A DNA stretch of 64,000 nucleotides. It comes from Hyposmocoma kahamanoa (lineage: Eukaryota; Arthropoda; Insecta; Lepidoptera; Cosmopterigidae). Below the pieces are notes generated by a model that made no database searches, was not told the DNA's origin, and saw only the letters and a list, made by a program, of their open reading frames with translations. Each line of letters starts with the position of its first letter. The first letter of the stretch is position 1. Below are positions 34,869 through 46,661 of the stretch, piece after piece. Both the position numbers and the translations under genes were made by a program. The stretch is taken from NCBI RefSeq assembly GCF_003589595.1, contig NW_020654810.1, forward strand, positions 11,277,543 to 11,341,542. The letters run 5' to 3'.

Positions 34869-37800
34869 ATGCAGGCCGTTAGTTTTGAAAAACTTGCTGG
34901 TCAAGCCAACTACGGCACATTGTCTTTTGCCATGCAAATGTTGCTGACTGAATTGGACCGCTGGGAATGTGTCGAGTTGGACTATAAGGTAACTTGTACA
35001 GAGGCTAAGAAGAAGGATGCGAAAGCCAGAAGCAAGATTGTGCTCATGTGTCAGGGAAAAAATATCATTTAGTGATGCAATGTACAACGGCCTGGGACAC
35101 CTGGGAAGCGCTGCGGAAAGCCTGTGCTGATGGAGGACTACTGAGACATTTCTATCTCCTACGTAAGTTATTTTCTGCCAAATTATCGGCCTATGTAGGT
35201 ATGGAGGAATATTTGAACGATATTCAATCTACGAGCCAAAGTCTGAACAGTATAAAAGCTAGATTAGATGACGAATTCATCGGCAGTATCATGCTCGCTG
35301 GATTGTCAGACGAATATAAGAAAATAAAATAAATAAAATTGCTTGTTGAATAATATATTGTACAAATGAATAACTAAAGACTAATTATGCGAATAAATGT
35401 AAAATATAACACATATATCTGAACTAGGAGAATCCTGTATTTCAGGTAAAAAAAAAACTAATTATAAAGGTGAATATATGATGATTAAATTATAAACAAA
35501 AAAATACGTTATTGAAATATAAACATAACGATAATAATAATTAAACAATGAAATGACAATCATATACCTATTCCGCTTAAAGTAGACAACATTTATTTTG
35601 GGATAATTAATAAATTCTCTGTATGATCGTAGGACATATTTTGAAGGAATTCTTGGAGAATTTTCTTAACCTTTATGTAACAAAAAAGATATATGGCCAG
35701 TTTGGCGTTTAATTTATTGTACAAAATTGGACGAAGAAAAACAAAAAATTTGGAAATAAACATGTGTTTATTTTATTAAAACATGTGTTTTGATGATGAT
35801 ACAATTTTGGGGCAGACAATATCTTTCCGTCTTTTGTTAGTGTTTTCAGTACTATATGGAAGTGCAATGTGCTGTTTGAGAACTGTGGACTTAATAAATA
35901 ATTGCCTTACATTTAGTACCTTACACGACTTATACAGAAGGTTAGTGGGGTAAAGGAAAGGGCGGACGGTAGAAGCTTTTAGAACCGCTCGCTGGGCTCT
36001 CTCAATGGTTAGTAACGAAGTTTTAGCAATACCACCCCAAGATGTAATGCACTATGTAACGTATGTAATGTATGTGACTTCCTTATCAGAGTTAGCAGAA
36101 AAAAGCAGAGCAGTATCATCGGCATAGGATATGATCTTCCCACCATCTAATTCTAGATTACAAAGGTCATTAATGTACATCAGAAACAGAGTAGGGCCTA
36201 AAATACTTCCTTGGGGAATTCCAAATGCAATACTCTTGAGATCAGAACTGAAAACGTCACCTATTTTGACACATTGGGAGCGGTTCTCCAGATAATCTGC
36301 AAATAATTTTAGCTGTATACCTCTTCAACCTAGGGATTCAAGCTTCTGCAATAGGATGGGTATATAAACTGCATCAAAAGCTTTCCCTAGGTCCAGAAAT
36401 ATCCCCACTGTTATTAATAAAACACAAGGGTAATCCCTTGTCAAGTTCCCTTGCTAAAAAATCCGTAAAGTGATGCACAGCGTCAGATGTCGATAATTTG
36501 CATCTAAAACCGAACTGCGTTTTAAATAATATGGATTGTTTCTTCCAAATACAATACAAGTCTATTATTTATAAGTTTATTGTATAAATATGATATATAT
36601 GTATTATCACTGAGAAAGCAAGATGCATGGTGCATGAGGCAGGTCTTGATAAGAGGTTCTGGGGAGAAGCCATTGGGTGTGTAGTTTACCTGAAGAACAT
36701 TACAGGTCTCCAACGATGGTTCTCAAGGATCAAGTATATCAAATCTGAAAGTATTCGGATGTAGTGCTCATGTTCTGGTAAAGAATTGTAGTTGAAAGAA
36801 ATTTGATTCCCAAACTGTGGAAATTGTAATGACTGGTTTAGCAGAGGACCAAAAAGCGTACCGTTTCTTAAATTTAGATGGGTCACAATTTAAAGTTATA
36901 TTCGCACGTGGCGCAATTTTTTCGAGAAAACTCCCGTGATTCGAAAGAGGAACATAATGATACTGTTTCTAAAAAGAATACTGTGGATATTATTCTGCAA
37001 AGTGATAGTCCTGAGATCAGCAGTCCTGCAACGCACTCCGACGCCCTGTGGATGGACTGTGGGATCCAGTTGTCCAGATAGATGTTCATAATGGAGCACC
37101 TAGGTCGACAGAACCTGACTGTGTAGAGAACTTCTTTGACACTATTGACCCAGAAGATTCGGTAACAGAAGATTTGCAAGATGTTGGGAACACAAATACT
37201 CCAAATAGAGCAAGTCGTGTGGTCGCTCCAGATCGACGCTGCGGCTTTCTTGAATGGTGACTTACATGAGGAGATATTCATGGAGCAACCAGAATTTTTT
37301 ATTCCAGAAGGGGAAGAACAAAAGGTATGCCGACTTAAGAAAGCTTCATATGGCTTAAAGCAAGCGGCACGTTACTCGAATGAAAAAGTGAATAGATTTA
37401 TTGTAAAAACGGGGTTTATACGTTCGAAGTACGACAAATGTGTCTATGTGAAGAAGGACAGTGAAGCATTTGTTGCAATAGCTTTATATGTAGATAATTT
37501 TTATGTTTTCAGTACCTCGCTATATTGGTATTGTAATAGAACAAATTGGAAATGCTTTCAAGATAAGGGATCTTGGGGAAGCACGTGATGTCTAGGTATG
37601 AGGATTGAGCGGAAGAACGGAGAAATTCATCTAAGCCAGAAGAGTTATGTGTTGAAAATACTTGAAAAGTATGGAATGAAGGACTGTAAGCCCATGAGCA
37701 CTCCTGTGGAGGTAAATCTTCGTTTAGAGCCGGGTGCGAAGAATTTGAACCCTCTTTACCAAGAAATAATAGGCTCACTCATGTACTTGGCTTACTGTTC

Positions 37801-38409
37801 AAGACCCGACATATCGTATGCGGTACCAAAGCTGAGCCAGTATAATAACTATAGCGAAGAAAGTCATATGGCAGCACTGAAACGCGTGTTGGGGTACCTG
37901 TAGGGGACAGTGAGTTTGGCACTTTGCTATAAGAAATGCAGCGAACCTATGGTTACCTATGCTGACGCTAGTTGGGAGTGACGCTAGAGAAAGAGTTTGA
38001 TGGTAAATGTTTTTCAGGCTATTCTCTTGTTTATGGTGGTGCTGTTATCACATGGCAATGAATTCAGCAGCGTTGTGTAGCTTTAAATACGGCTGAAGCC
38101 GAATATATAGCTATTTGTGAGATCGCTAAAGAGATAATCACGGTAAATGGGTTATTCTCTGAAATTTCTGTTTCAATAGAAACGGTTACTGTTTTTAGCG
38201 ACAGCCAAAGTGCCAATTATTGAGTTTATACTCCGGTGTTTGGAAAACGGTCCAAACACATTAACATTAGGTATCATTTCGTCAGAGAATTGGCAGAGGC
38301 AGGCTCGATTTGTATAAAATATCTGGAAACCAGTCTTATGCCAGCAGATATGCTAACAAAGAGAGTAGGCAGGGCCAAACACTTATTCTGTGTAGAACAT
38401 CTAGGATAA
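34869..38409 (+). pseudogene. copia gag-pol remnant
   Basis: Gag starts at 34869 (VSFEKLAGQANYGTLSFAMQ, frameshifted into TAWDTWEALRKACADGG; a UBN2-type Gag) and stops near 35332 where a LINE intervenes. Coding resumes near 36600 with the integrase end (EKARCMVHEAGLDKRFWGEA, then LKVFGCSAHVLV), RT (DAAAFLNGDLHEEIFMEQPE and KASYGLKQA), GEIHLSQKSYV and GSLMYLAYCSRPDISYAV, and RNase H (TAEAEYIAI, and LMPADMLTKR near the end). The RT active site reads YVDN instead of YVDD. Protease and most of the integrase are missing, and several stops are present. Confidence 0.87.
35335..36600 (-). pseudogene. Jockey/CR1-like LINE inserted in copia
   Basis: Minus-strand RT pieces: QFGFRCKLSTSDAVHHF (36559-36374), then GIPQGSILGPTLFLMYINDL and SYADDTALLF (about 36240-36110), then a C-terminal TIERAQRAVLKASTVRPFLY (about 36010-35950). 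AT-rich 3' tail to about 35340. 5'-truncated. Copia sequence continues on either side. Confidence 0.8.
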
Positions 38410-38420
38410 AGTGGGAGTGC

Positions 38421-38669
38421 TGTTTTTAAGAAGTAAAAACTCGTGGTATAATGCTATACGTTCACAAACCATGTCACCTATAGCTTAGGTTGCCTAGTAA
38501 CGAGTTGTTGACTACACTAGCATAGTGTATGATCTATGACACTAGCTATCTTGCGTTAGAATATGGTTGATTTTTCTTTAATGGTTCATTTGAAATTTCT
38601 GTTTAACAGTTTGTGCTATACACAATAAAGGACGTGTATTCAAAGCGTATTCTGCATATTATTCCAACA
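38421..38669 (+). repeat. copia right LTR
   Basis: 249 bp; contains about 26 extra bases near 38522-38546 (catagtgtatgatctatgac) that the left LTR lacks. Confidence 0.88.
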
Positions 38670-38866
38670 TCCACACACATCAGGGCCGCGCCCGAGACGT
38701 GGACAGGGCGTGCTGGTTTCTATGAACTGCGGGTATGTACCGGCGCCGGCCCGGACACGGACATGTGTGAACGAGTTCATACAAAATAAACGCAACGATA
38801 TTTTTTTGAGCCCCTGACGGAGCACGGCTCGTCCACGTCCTGGGCACGGCCCAGATATGTATGGCT
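38670..38866. repeat. GC-rich MITE next to the copia LTR
   Basis: About 36-bp inverted arms: gggccgcgcccgagacgtgg at left and its inverse around ccacgtcctgggcacggccc at right. No coding capacity. It abuts the end of the right LTR. Confidence 0.65.
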
Positions 38867-38867
38867 A

Positions 38868-39133
38868 GACCTTAATACCACAACTTGCCACTCGTCAAGG
38901 TTAATTAGTAAGGTTTAAACTTAATTCAACTTGTTGAGTTTATCTCTAACTATAGCATAACGTATATGTAGTACATTTGGACTTTCTTAATTATTTGATA
39001 TGTTTTTAAGCGTAACAATAATAATATAAGAAATGCTGAGAATGAATCAATATGTGGGAAATATGACCTTTGCTCTTCCCAAATTTACAATCTTGATTTT
39101 TGGGAATTTTGAATAATTTGCGTTGGCAACGCT
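38868..39133. repeat. Dispersed repeat, interrupted copy, right half
   Basis: Matches 48592-49034 (caacttgccactcgtcaa, gtgggaaatatgacctttg and ttggcaacgctg). Together with 34115-34560 it restores the layout seen in the uninterrupted copy. Confidence 0.7.
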
Positions 39134-39344
39134 GCAAATCGGAGGGAAGAATCGGACGTGTATTTCGTCTCCCCGCAAAAGTATAGAGAGCGCGCCTTCA
39201 GACAATCGGATCGGTAATAAAATCGGACGCTATTTTCGACTCGGACGCCACGTATACAATTATATGGTACGAGCGCCTTCCGGTAGTCGGATCGGACTAT
39301 CGGATCCGACTATGGGAAAAAACGGACGTGTATTGTCGCACTAA

Positions 39345-40692
39345 GGAGTATTCTGAACACTCGTAGACAGAGTCGAAAAGTAAATGTTGACGTATCCAAA
39401 TCAAAAATCGTAATAAAAGTATCAACATAAATAAAATCGCGTTAACAAGCAGCCGTACGAAAGGATCGTTCTTAGCGAGTATACAACCCTCTATTCCTAC
39501 TTGGTTTTCCAAAATGAAATTTGGAAAGTTGGCCACTAATGTACTGATTCGCATGAGACTGTATGTTCTCCGGTCCACTTAACTTAGCCAAGTTTAAAAT
39601 TATAGGCAGTGATCTTTGCGAGTGTGGAGAGATAGGTAATCTTAAATCACATTGTACGTACTCAACTGTCCTTTAAACGATCATTCCTTTTTGTTCCATG
39701 TCAACATCTCCATTGGATTTTGTCTTCCTGCTACTACTGTAAAGCTTATTTTCTTACTTAATAGTCATATTATTTATAAATGTTTCGCTTCGTTTATAAC
39801 TTTCAATTGTATCAGATTATAAATATGTAGCCATATATTACATCCCAAGCAGCACACCCATATCTAAATATATACTATAAGATATCTAATAGAATTTAAT
39901 TCGATTGAATATTTTAAGAGTTCAAATTCCCTCAAGATATCTCGAAGAAGGTTTTTAGATAATATAAAGTAAAAGTGGGCACAACTTTATTAGTAGATCA
40001 CAAGAGTGCTTTGAGAAACTATCTGTAGGTAGTGTTAAGAGTGATTCTTATCTTTTCTCCCAGGTAACCCTTTCAGAATGCTACACGACCATTTGTAGAA
40101 TGTAAACAGTTTTTATTTAGTCTTGTAGACAGTTTTTATATAATTTATAGTCTATGATAGTTTTCTCAGTAATGCTATTTTAAAACCAAAATACTAAAGC
40201 GTTACAAACATAAGACGCAATTCTCTTGATACTAACAGTTTTCAAGTTTAATGGCTTACAAAATATGAATTATCAAAATCGAAATTAGATATAATATTTC
40301 TGACTTTTTCGCACAATGTTTAATAGGTTAAAAAGCGACGTGCGACTTTAAATACATTGTGAAAAGTGATGTAAAACCTGTCATAAAAGTAATGCGCTCG
40401 CTAAATTTTAAATATTTATGTATAAAATATAAACTTAATAAAAATACAGTTATCGACTTTCGGTTTTAAATATTTATAGAAAGCTTAAATGTACAAAATA
40501 ACTCACAAAACAAACCATTCCCAAGAAGTTCTACACTTCTTCAAACTAATTTCAACTTAGATTTACTTTTTAAAAAGAATAGAAATTTTTCTCGGCTACT
40601 CCATTGTCATTCTTCAAAAATAAAAATGGCGATAAGAATTTAAAGCTTTTTTCAAAACACTGTTGGGAGCATTTTGTCTAAAGCTTTATGTA
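39345..40692. other. Unassigned AT-rich DNA
   Basis: No gene or convincing repeat. A minus-strand frame at 39578-39297 has no recognised motif. Confidence 0.4.
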
Positions 40693-41710
40693 TACAGGGT
40701 GTAACAGCAAGGTGTAGTCATATTTGAAGGTCGGATTCAGTTAATGGTATGAAACTATTTAGCAAAGTTGTTTTAGTACAAACTACGTTATTTATGGAAA
40801 TTTCGCCATGAACAGTTTCGATCAGCTGATGTCATTTAACGAAAATAAATACATCTCTATTGAGTATCATAATACAACCAAATTACGTAACTTGAAAAAA
40901 TTGTGAAATTCAGGCATGTTATTGTAAATGATAAAGTACTTAATGCCATATTCTTATTACTATGTTATAATTTACTAAATTTATTATTATTTTATTCATG
41001 TAATATGCGTGTGAACATTTAATGAAAAATAAATATTATCGATTACTTTGCCAAAATACACTAGTTCATAATAAAACTATTATTTAAAACTTAGTACATA
41101 ATAACGTAATATGGTTTCGTTAACTTCATATCTTCAAACATACAAAATACACAAATTTCCATTTAATATCCATTAATAAAACTAATGTCCTCTAAAAAAC
41201 ACATATTTAAAGTTATCTCTGTTTCTTTTTACCATATCATATGTAATAATACGCATTCATCTATTGTATTTTAATGAATGAAATTTGTCTCTTTCTATCC
41301 GTCGGTACTGTTCTAACGCATGGCGGCTAGCGAATCAGTCGGTATGTTTCTTCTAACGCATGACGCAATATGACGCAATTATCCGACTAATACTTCGCAC
41401 CCTTACAATGAAAGCGACCCAAATCAAAAAATTAAAAAATGAGTTTATACCGTAAAACCATCTTAAAAAAATATTTTGTTACATTAGTCACACTGTGGTG
41501 AAGATGAAATTGTGCAATTAAAGCTCGAATAGCACTGATTCATAAAGGTCCCTTTCATTTTGTTCTTTCAGTTTAAAAATTCTACTCCCGCGTCGAAATA
41601 TTAACGCCGCATTTATTGTTGAATCTGCATTTGCAAAGACAACACGCTGCCACTGTCGGATTAGCATTTGAGCCATTTTCGTTCCGAAAATCATATTCAA
41701 AAATCACTAG

Positions 41711-41952
41711 TAGCAGTAGAGCTCCTTGTGAGTTCGTCCAGGGTAGTACTGCCACATTACCGTGTTACAGTTTTGAAGGGTAAGGGTGCTGGTGAAATTA
41801 CAGGCACATGGGACTTGTCAACTATGTCTCAGAGAGATGGACGCCGTAGCAGTAGCCTTCGAGCGGCAGTGCTACTGTTATGGACAGGCGTGACGCTTTC
41901 CACCGGGTACACGACTTGTTCGACCCGTCGCTTCATATTTAAAAAAAAAAAA
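41711..41952 (+). mobile_element. LINE 3'-UTR fragment with A tail
   Basis: Second copy of the fragment at 9225-9504 (cagtagagctccttgtga, attacaggcacatgggactt), ending in an A run at 41940-41952, which supports retrotransposition in plus orientation. Confidence 0.6.
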
Positions 41953-42363
41953 ATTTTTTAGTAACTTACTTTTTAAAGGGACTTACTTTTTTGTTTCGTG
42001 GACTTTCTTCTTTTTTAATTGTGAAACAGGGACCACAAAACAATATCAAGGGTTATGACATCTTGCTTAGCTGATGAACATTAAAAAGACTTAATTCTTA
42101 ATACGTTAAATGATAACAAAAAATCGTTAAAAAAAAGACCTATTGGCGACTAGTTTTTGTAAATTATGTTTTTAAATTGTTGAACATTAAAATGATCAGA
42201 AACAATTTTCAGTTGTAAAGTTCCATTTTTCCTCATTATTTTCAAAGACTAATAATAAGGCCATCACCTTTAGTACTTCAAGAGTAGGTACCTAATAAAT
42301 AAAATAATATGAAAATATGAAAAAACTTGAAATCTTATTTTCTTTTTTATTCCCAAAAAGTTG

Positions 42364-43807
42364 AAAGGAGATCCGCCAAATCCCATACAAAATTACCCCA
42401 GGCCCGGCGCCAAAATAATGTAACTCAATTTTTACAGTAAAAATAGCAAAAATATTATATAGTTTCGGTATTGCTAAATTCACATGCTAACATTGTCTTT
42501 TTGCCCGTTGAATTTTAATAGGGGCTCTTTGTAAAATTATATTTTTTAGAGAAACGTCGTCATTTTTAGTTCATTAATCTTGTAATTAGTCATTATGGCA
42601 TATAAGCATGTATGTACTGTACTGTGAACTATGAAAAAATAAATTAGATGTTCGAAACTATGTGTAAAATAAAACACTTAGTATGGTTATAAAATAATAT
42701 ATATTTTCATTTTCTCGACAGAATATATGTTTGATGGACTTAGTTTTCTAAATCAACTAATACAAAATCTAAGCCTAGAGCTGGGTGGTCTAAATCACGT
42801 TCATTGTGTCTAGCCCAACCCAAATAGTACATGACGCTTATTACATGGGCGCAACTTCCCAGTGTTCTGTTCCCGTGATAACAGGAACAGTAATGTTCTT
42901 TCACTGCCTCGATTCCAAAAACCGCAGTATTAAATAACAAATAGGTATAATAAGTGTTTGATCTGACATGACGTGAATTAATTCTGCAGCGAATCAGTAC
43001 GTTGTTTGTATGCGACTGTGACCTTATAACTCGATCATTTATTATATTTATTTGTTCTGAGTGTCTGTAAACCTCGATTTCATATACGCCAGTTCTCTTC
43101 GTGTGTTCGCTGCAGTACGAACGTGCTATTTTGAGGTGATATGTGCCTATAGCGAATTTTATCAGATCTTCGTACGTCAGCTCCGGAAAATCTGATACTT
43201 CTGGATTGTTTGCATCCAGTCTAGTAAATGATGATCTTTGCCTGTGCAAATTGTTTTCTAAAACATACGCGGCCAACAGATTTGTTTTATGTATGTTGCG
43301 GTTTATTGATGCAATAAAATCATCAGTAAATCTACTGTCTTCGTAAGGCTCCTGAAAGCAGTTTATCAAAGCCGCTGCTATTTTGAAATCTGTGAATGTT
43401 TTCGTTAAGGTATTGTTAAACATTCTGTTGCGGAAGATTTTAAAGCTATTTTTAAATTTGCCATTCACAGTTTCTACAACCCAACGACACATGGTTATTA
43501 GTCGTGATTTGTTGGCCTCTTCTGTAGTGAGTTGAGTTTCATTTAATAATAATAATAATATGATTGATATACATGCTTATATGCCATAATTATTTATTAC
43601 AATGTTAATGAACTAAAAAGGACGACGCTTCTCTAATAAATAGAATTTTTCATAAAGCGCCTATGAAAATTCAACAGGCAAAAAAACTATGTTAGCACGT
43701 GAATTTAGCAATACCGAAACTATATAATATTATGGCTATTTTTACTCTAAAAACTGAGTTACATTATTTTGGCGCCGGGCCTGGGGTCATTTTGGCGGAT
43801 CTCCTTT
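42364..43807 (-). mobile_element. PIF/Harbinger-like DNA element, internally deleted
   Basis: About 160-bp inverted ends: left aaaggagatccgcca...ccaggcccggcgccaaaata, mirrored at the right as tattttggcgccgggcctgg...ggcggatctccttt. Between them is only the C-terminal part of a transposase. A clear target duplication was not identified. Confidence 0.7.
42740..43492 (-). CDS. C-terminal part of a Harbinger/ISL2EU-like transposase with SWIM-like zinc motif
   Basis: 250 codons, open. It starts at CRWVVETVNGKFK, which matches the end of a DDE_4-type catalytic domain (RWxVExxNGxxK), then ALINCFQEPY. The second half has FPELTYEDLIKFAIGTYHLK, SRHVRSNTYYTY and a CxC...CxH cluster (YCSCYHGNRTLGSCAHVIS), a SWIM-like zinc-binding motif ending in MYYLGWARHN. 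The N-terminal DNA-binding domain and the first catalytic residues are missing, so the protein cannot be an active transposase alone. Superfamily placement is from memory of the DDE and zinc motifs. Confidence 0.6.
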   Translation of the reverse strand: MCRWVVETVNGKFKNSFKIFRNRMFNNTLTKTFTDFKIAAALINCFQEPYEDSRFTDDFIASINRNIHKTNLLAAYVLENNLHRQRSSFTRLDANNPEVSDFPELTYEDLIKFAIGTYHLKIARSYCSEHTKRTGVYEIEVYRHSEQINIINDRVIRSQSHTNNVLIRCRINSRHVRSNTYYTYLLFNTAVFGIEAVKEHYCSCYHGNRTLGSCAHVISVMYYLGWARHNERDLDHPALGLDFVLVDLEN

Positions 43808-44633
43808 GTATTGGGACACTTTCATCGTAAAGGTGCAACCTGAAGGTCGGTAAACGTCAAGAAATTAGTTTTGATCGTTGACCACGAATTAATTATTGTA
43901 ATTTTAATTTAATTTAATTTTTTTTTTATGATTGATTTAGTGTCTGTTTAAGTATATCTAAATGTTTTAAAATGAATGTTGAGCACAGTAATAATTGGGC
44001 ACAGATATGCCTGTTGTATTAATTTTTAAGTGTTTTTATTTTCCTCACTTTCTGTATCTGATGTCTGTACATTGTGCCATAAATAAAAAATAAAAAATAA
44101 AAATAAAATAAATTTTCATCACTTGCTTGGAAATGAAAATATTGTGAGAAAACTTGGATTTCGGAGATAATTGCCGAAATCTTCAAAGATGCGAGAATGT
44201 CAAGTTTCCAACCAGTACTTACTATGCAAGTGCAGTGGACTAAACCTTGTGCAAAAAATAGTACTTTACTAACTTACATACGTCTATTGCTGAGCGCACG
44301 TTTCTAACAACAGGCTTACGCTTAATTTGACTTATCTACACACGACAACTTTCTGGGTATGGGTTTATTACATGGTGAAATTGAAATAATTAATATCCGT
44401 TGAACCTATTAAGGTTCTTACTTCCTAATAATATCTACTCATCTAAAGAAATATTTTAGAATAGTTTAAATTAGCAATAGTGTAAAACCATATAAAATCT
44501 TACCTAAATAAACAAAGTATCAAGATTAGTCGCCTTGCGTACGCGATACGTAATCGTAGCGAAGTCGCAAGCCTTTGGCGGCAACTTTGGCGGCAAAAAT
44601 ATCACCTTTGATTTTCGCCGCCAGCATTTGATT

Positions 44634-45165
44634 TTATACATGGTGATGTGGATTAGTGGTTAATGTTAGACTCGTTTCGGAGGTCGTGGATTCGATTCTC
44701 ATAGTTGACTGGCTCTATGGGGTAGTTGTTAGAGTGTTAGGTTTTCTTTGCGGATGTCGTAGATTTGATTCCCATAGTCGACTGCCTCCATAGTCTAGTG
44801 GTTAGAGCGTTAGGCTTTCTTTTCGGAAGTCGTGGATTTGATTCCCATAGTCGACTGCCTCTATGGTGTAGTGGTTAGAGTGTTAGGCTTTCGTTTCGGC
44901 GGTTGTGGATTTGATTCCCATAGTCGACTGCCTCCATGGTGTAGTGGTTAGTGTTAGGCTTTGTTTTCGGAGGTCGTGGATTTGATTCCTATAGTCGACT
45001 GCCTCCATGGTGTAGTGGTTAGAGTGTTAGGCTTTCGTTTCGGAGGTCGTGGATTTGATTCCTATAGTCGACTGCCTCCATGGTGTAGTGGTTAGTGTGT
45101 TAGGCTTTCGTTTCGGACGTCGTGAGTTTCCGATGGGTGACTGCCTCCTTAGTGCAGTATATCCG
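44634..45165 (+). repeat. Tandem array of about seven tRNA-Glu-like units (period 73 bp)
   Basis: The unit start gactgcctcc (with changes) recurs at 44707, 44780, 44853, 44926, 44997, 45070 and 45139: spacings 73, 73, 73, 71, 73 and 69. An additional divergent unit precedes 44707 and a broken one follows 45139. Each unit has an A-box-like tggtgtagtggtta, an anticodon-arm-like ggctttcgtttcgg and a B-box-like ggatttgattcc, resembling tRNA-Glu(TTC). The units do not form convincing mature tRNA ends. Confidence 0.85.
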
Positions 45166-45559
45166 TAATCACTCAGTCAGTTCTTGCATTATGTGGAAGT
45201 GGTACGGGTGATGGTCAGAGCTTGTTTACAAACAAAGGCGTATGCAGTGCAACGTTGAAGGTCGTAGACGTAGGATATAGGTATTCGTTTAATGTGTATG
45301 TAATGATGTAATTTGTATCAGAAGGGTCTTATTTCAAAAGGATGGTAATAATTTTAATTTCATCCTGTAGGTACATTATGAAAACGTTACCCTATATTCC
45401 AAAATTTGCGTTTCAGTCGGCGTCCTTTGATGTGCCGCCGCTGAGGCAGAGGTGCTATTTTTTAATTTTTTGTAACAGTCTGTAATTGCCGTTTGCGTTG
45501 TGAGGACTAAATAGGTGTCATCGTTTTGTTTGTGTCTTGTTTTTGTGTTTATTTAAACT

Positions 45560-46661
45560 ATGTCACGCTTAAGCAATAGTGATTACTAAGAGATGATGTT
45601 GTGCGTAGGCGCAGCCGATGGGAGCTTGCGCCAGCCTCGCCAAATTTATTGGGCAAAGTTTATTGATGGCGTCCCAGAAAATCGACGTCGACCATTTCCT
45701 GCTGTGGAATGCTTCAGGAAGATGGTTATGAGACTTCATAATAGTGGATCGTTCCGTGGTTCCAGTTCTGAAGGCCGGCCGAGTTCACGAGACCCAGAAT
45801 TCGAGGCAGATGTTTTGGAACATTTTCTCGGCAATCCAAAGACAAGTACTCGTCGTGCTGCGGCAGCCTTTGGTGGTGTGAACCATATGAGTGTGTGGCG
45901 TGTGCTACGGGATGATGGCCAGCACCCATACCATTTTCAAAGAACGCAGGAGCTGTTACAAGCGGACTATGATCTACGTTTGGCATTTTGCCGCTGGTAC
46001 CGCGACCAGGTTGGGAGGTCTCCCGACTTCGCTTCGTCGGTACTGTGGACAGACGAGGCGTCATTTACGCGTGCGGGCATTATCAATATGCATAATGAAC
46101 ATTTTTGGACTCATTTGAATCCCCGCGTATCAAGGGAATCAAATTTTCAACACCAGTGGCGGATTAACGTGTGGGCTGGTATAATAGGTTGTGCCGTCAT
46201 CGGTCCAGTGTTTTTGCCGGCAAGTCTGAATGGGGCCAATTATTTAAGATTCCTAACAGAAGACTTGGATGACGTTCTGATGGCCCTGCCAGTGACACAA
46301 TACGTGAGACTCGTGATGGAACACGGGATGACTTTCTAGCACGATGGAGCACCCGCACATTTTGCTCGAAATGTACGTTCCCATCTGAACGACCGTCTCC
46401 CGCAGTGGATTGGGCGGGGAGGTCCTGTACCCTGGCCAGCGTGGTCCCCAGACTTGACACCGCTCGATTTTTTTTGTGGGGTCATATAAAAATATTGTTT
46501 ATGCGGAGTCCTGTGAAAGCGCAGAAGAAATGAGGCAGCGGATCGAAATGGCGTTTAGTCAAATCACTCGGCAGATGCTTCAAAGAGTAGAGCAGTCTCT
46601 GTACCGACGCACGGAAATATGCATATTGCATGGAGGTCGGCATTTTGAACCTTACCTGTAA
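45560..46661 (+). pseudogene. DD41D-like transposase pseudogene
   Basis: Transposase of the 40695-47348 element. Start ATG at 45560 (MSRLSNSDY), an in-frame TAA at 45587, then open to 46339. Motifs: a helix-turn-helix region with RRAAAAFGGVNHMSVWRVLR, the first catalytic Asp in LWTDEASF, INVWAGIIGCAVIGP, an in-frame TAG at 46337 just before HDGAPAHFARN (second Asp), and SPDLTPLDFF (third Asp). The second-to-third spacing I count is 40 residues, one off DD41D. A frameshift near 46470 moves the last 60 codons (YAESCESAEEMRQRI ... GRHFEPYL) to another frame. Three lesions, otherwise full length, so relatively recent. Confidence 0.85.

Larger units (their letters stand above)
34583..38669 (+). 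mobile_element. Ty1/copia LTR retrotransposon, dead, with a LINE inserted
   Basis: LTRs at 34583-34805 and 38421-38669 begin tgttttta and end ccaaca. Directly after the left LTR is ggttatgggcccag, the half-tRNA primer site (initiator tRNA-Met) known from Drosophila copia, and a purine-rich gtgggagtgc precedes the right LTR. The coding parts are in copia order (gag, integrase, RT, RNase H). No matching 5-bp target duplication is visible (agtat versus tccac), suggesting loss or rearrangement at one end. Confidence 0.9.
33800..39341. mobile_element. Outermost DNA element of a nested block, TAA target duplication
   Basis: Left end gtgaggtaatacacgtccg (33800) and right end, read inverted, gtgcgacaatacacgtccg (from 39341) match over about 23 bp with a few changes, and TAA stands directly outside both ends (33797-33799, 39342-39344). 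A 3-bp TAA/TTA duplication is typical of PIF/Harbinger-type MITEs. The internal tccgactat/atcgga words at 34030-34090 and 39140-39300 belong to it; nearly everything between is inserted later. Confidence 0.6.

Noticed and set aside
39297..39578. 93-codon minus-strand frame
   Set aside because: No recognised motif, low-complexity hydrophobic run, overlaps the right end of a DNA element.
44634..45165. Cluster of functional tRNA genes
   Set aside because: Units have degenerate B boxes (ggatttgattcc) and no clear matching acceptor-stem ends; treated as tRNA-like repeats.
42364..45165. CRISPR-like array in the repeat region
   Set aside because: The tandem units are contiguous without unique spacers and the genome is eukaryotic.
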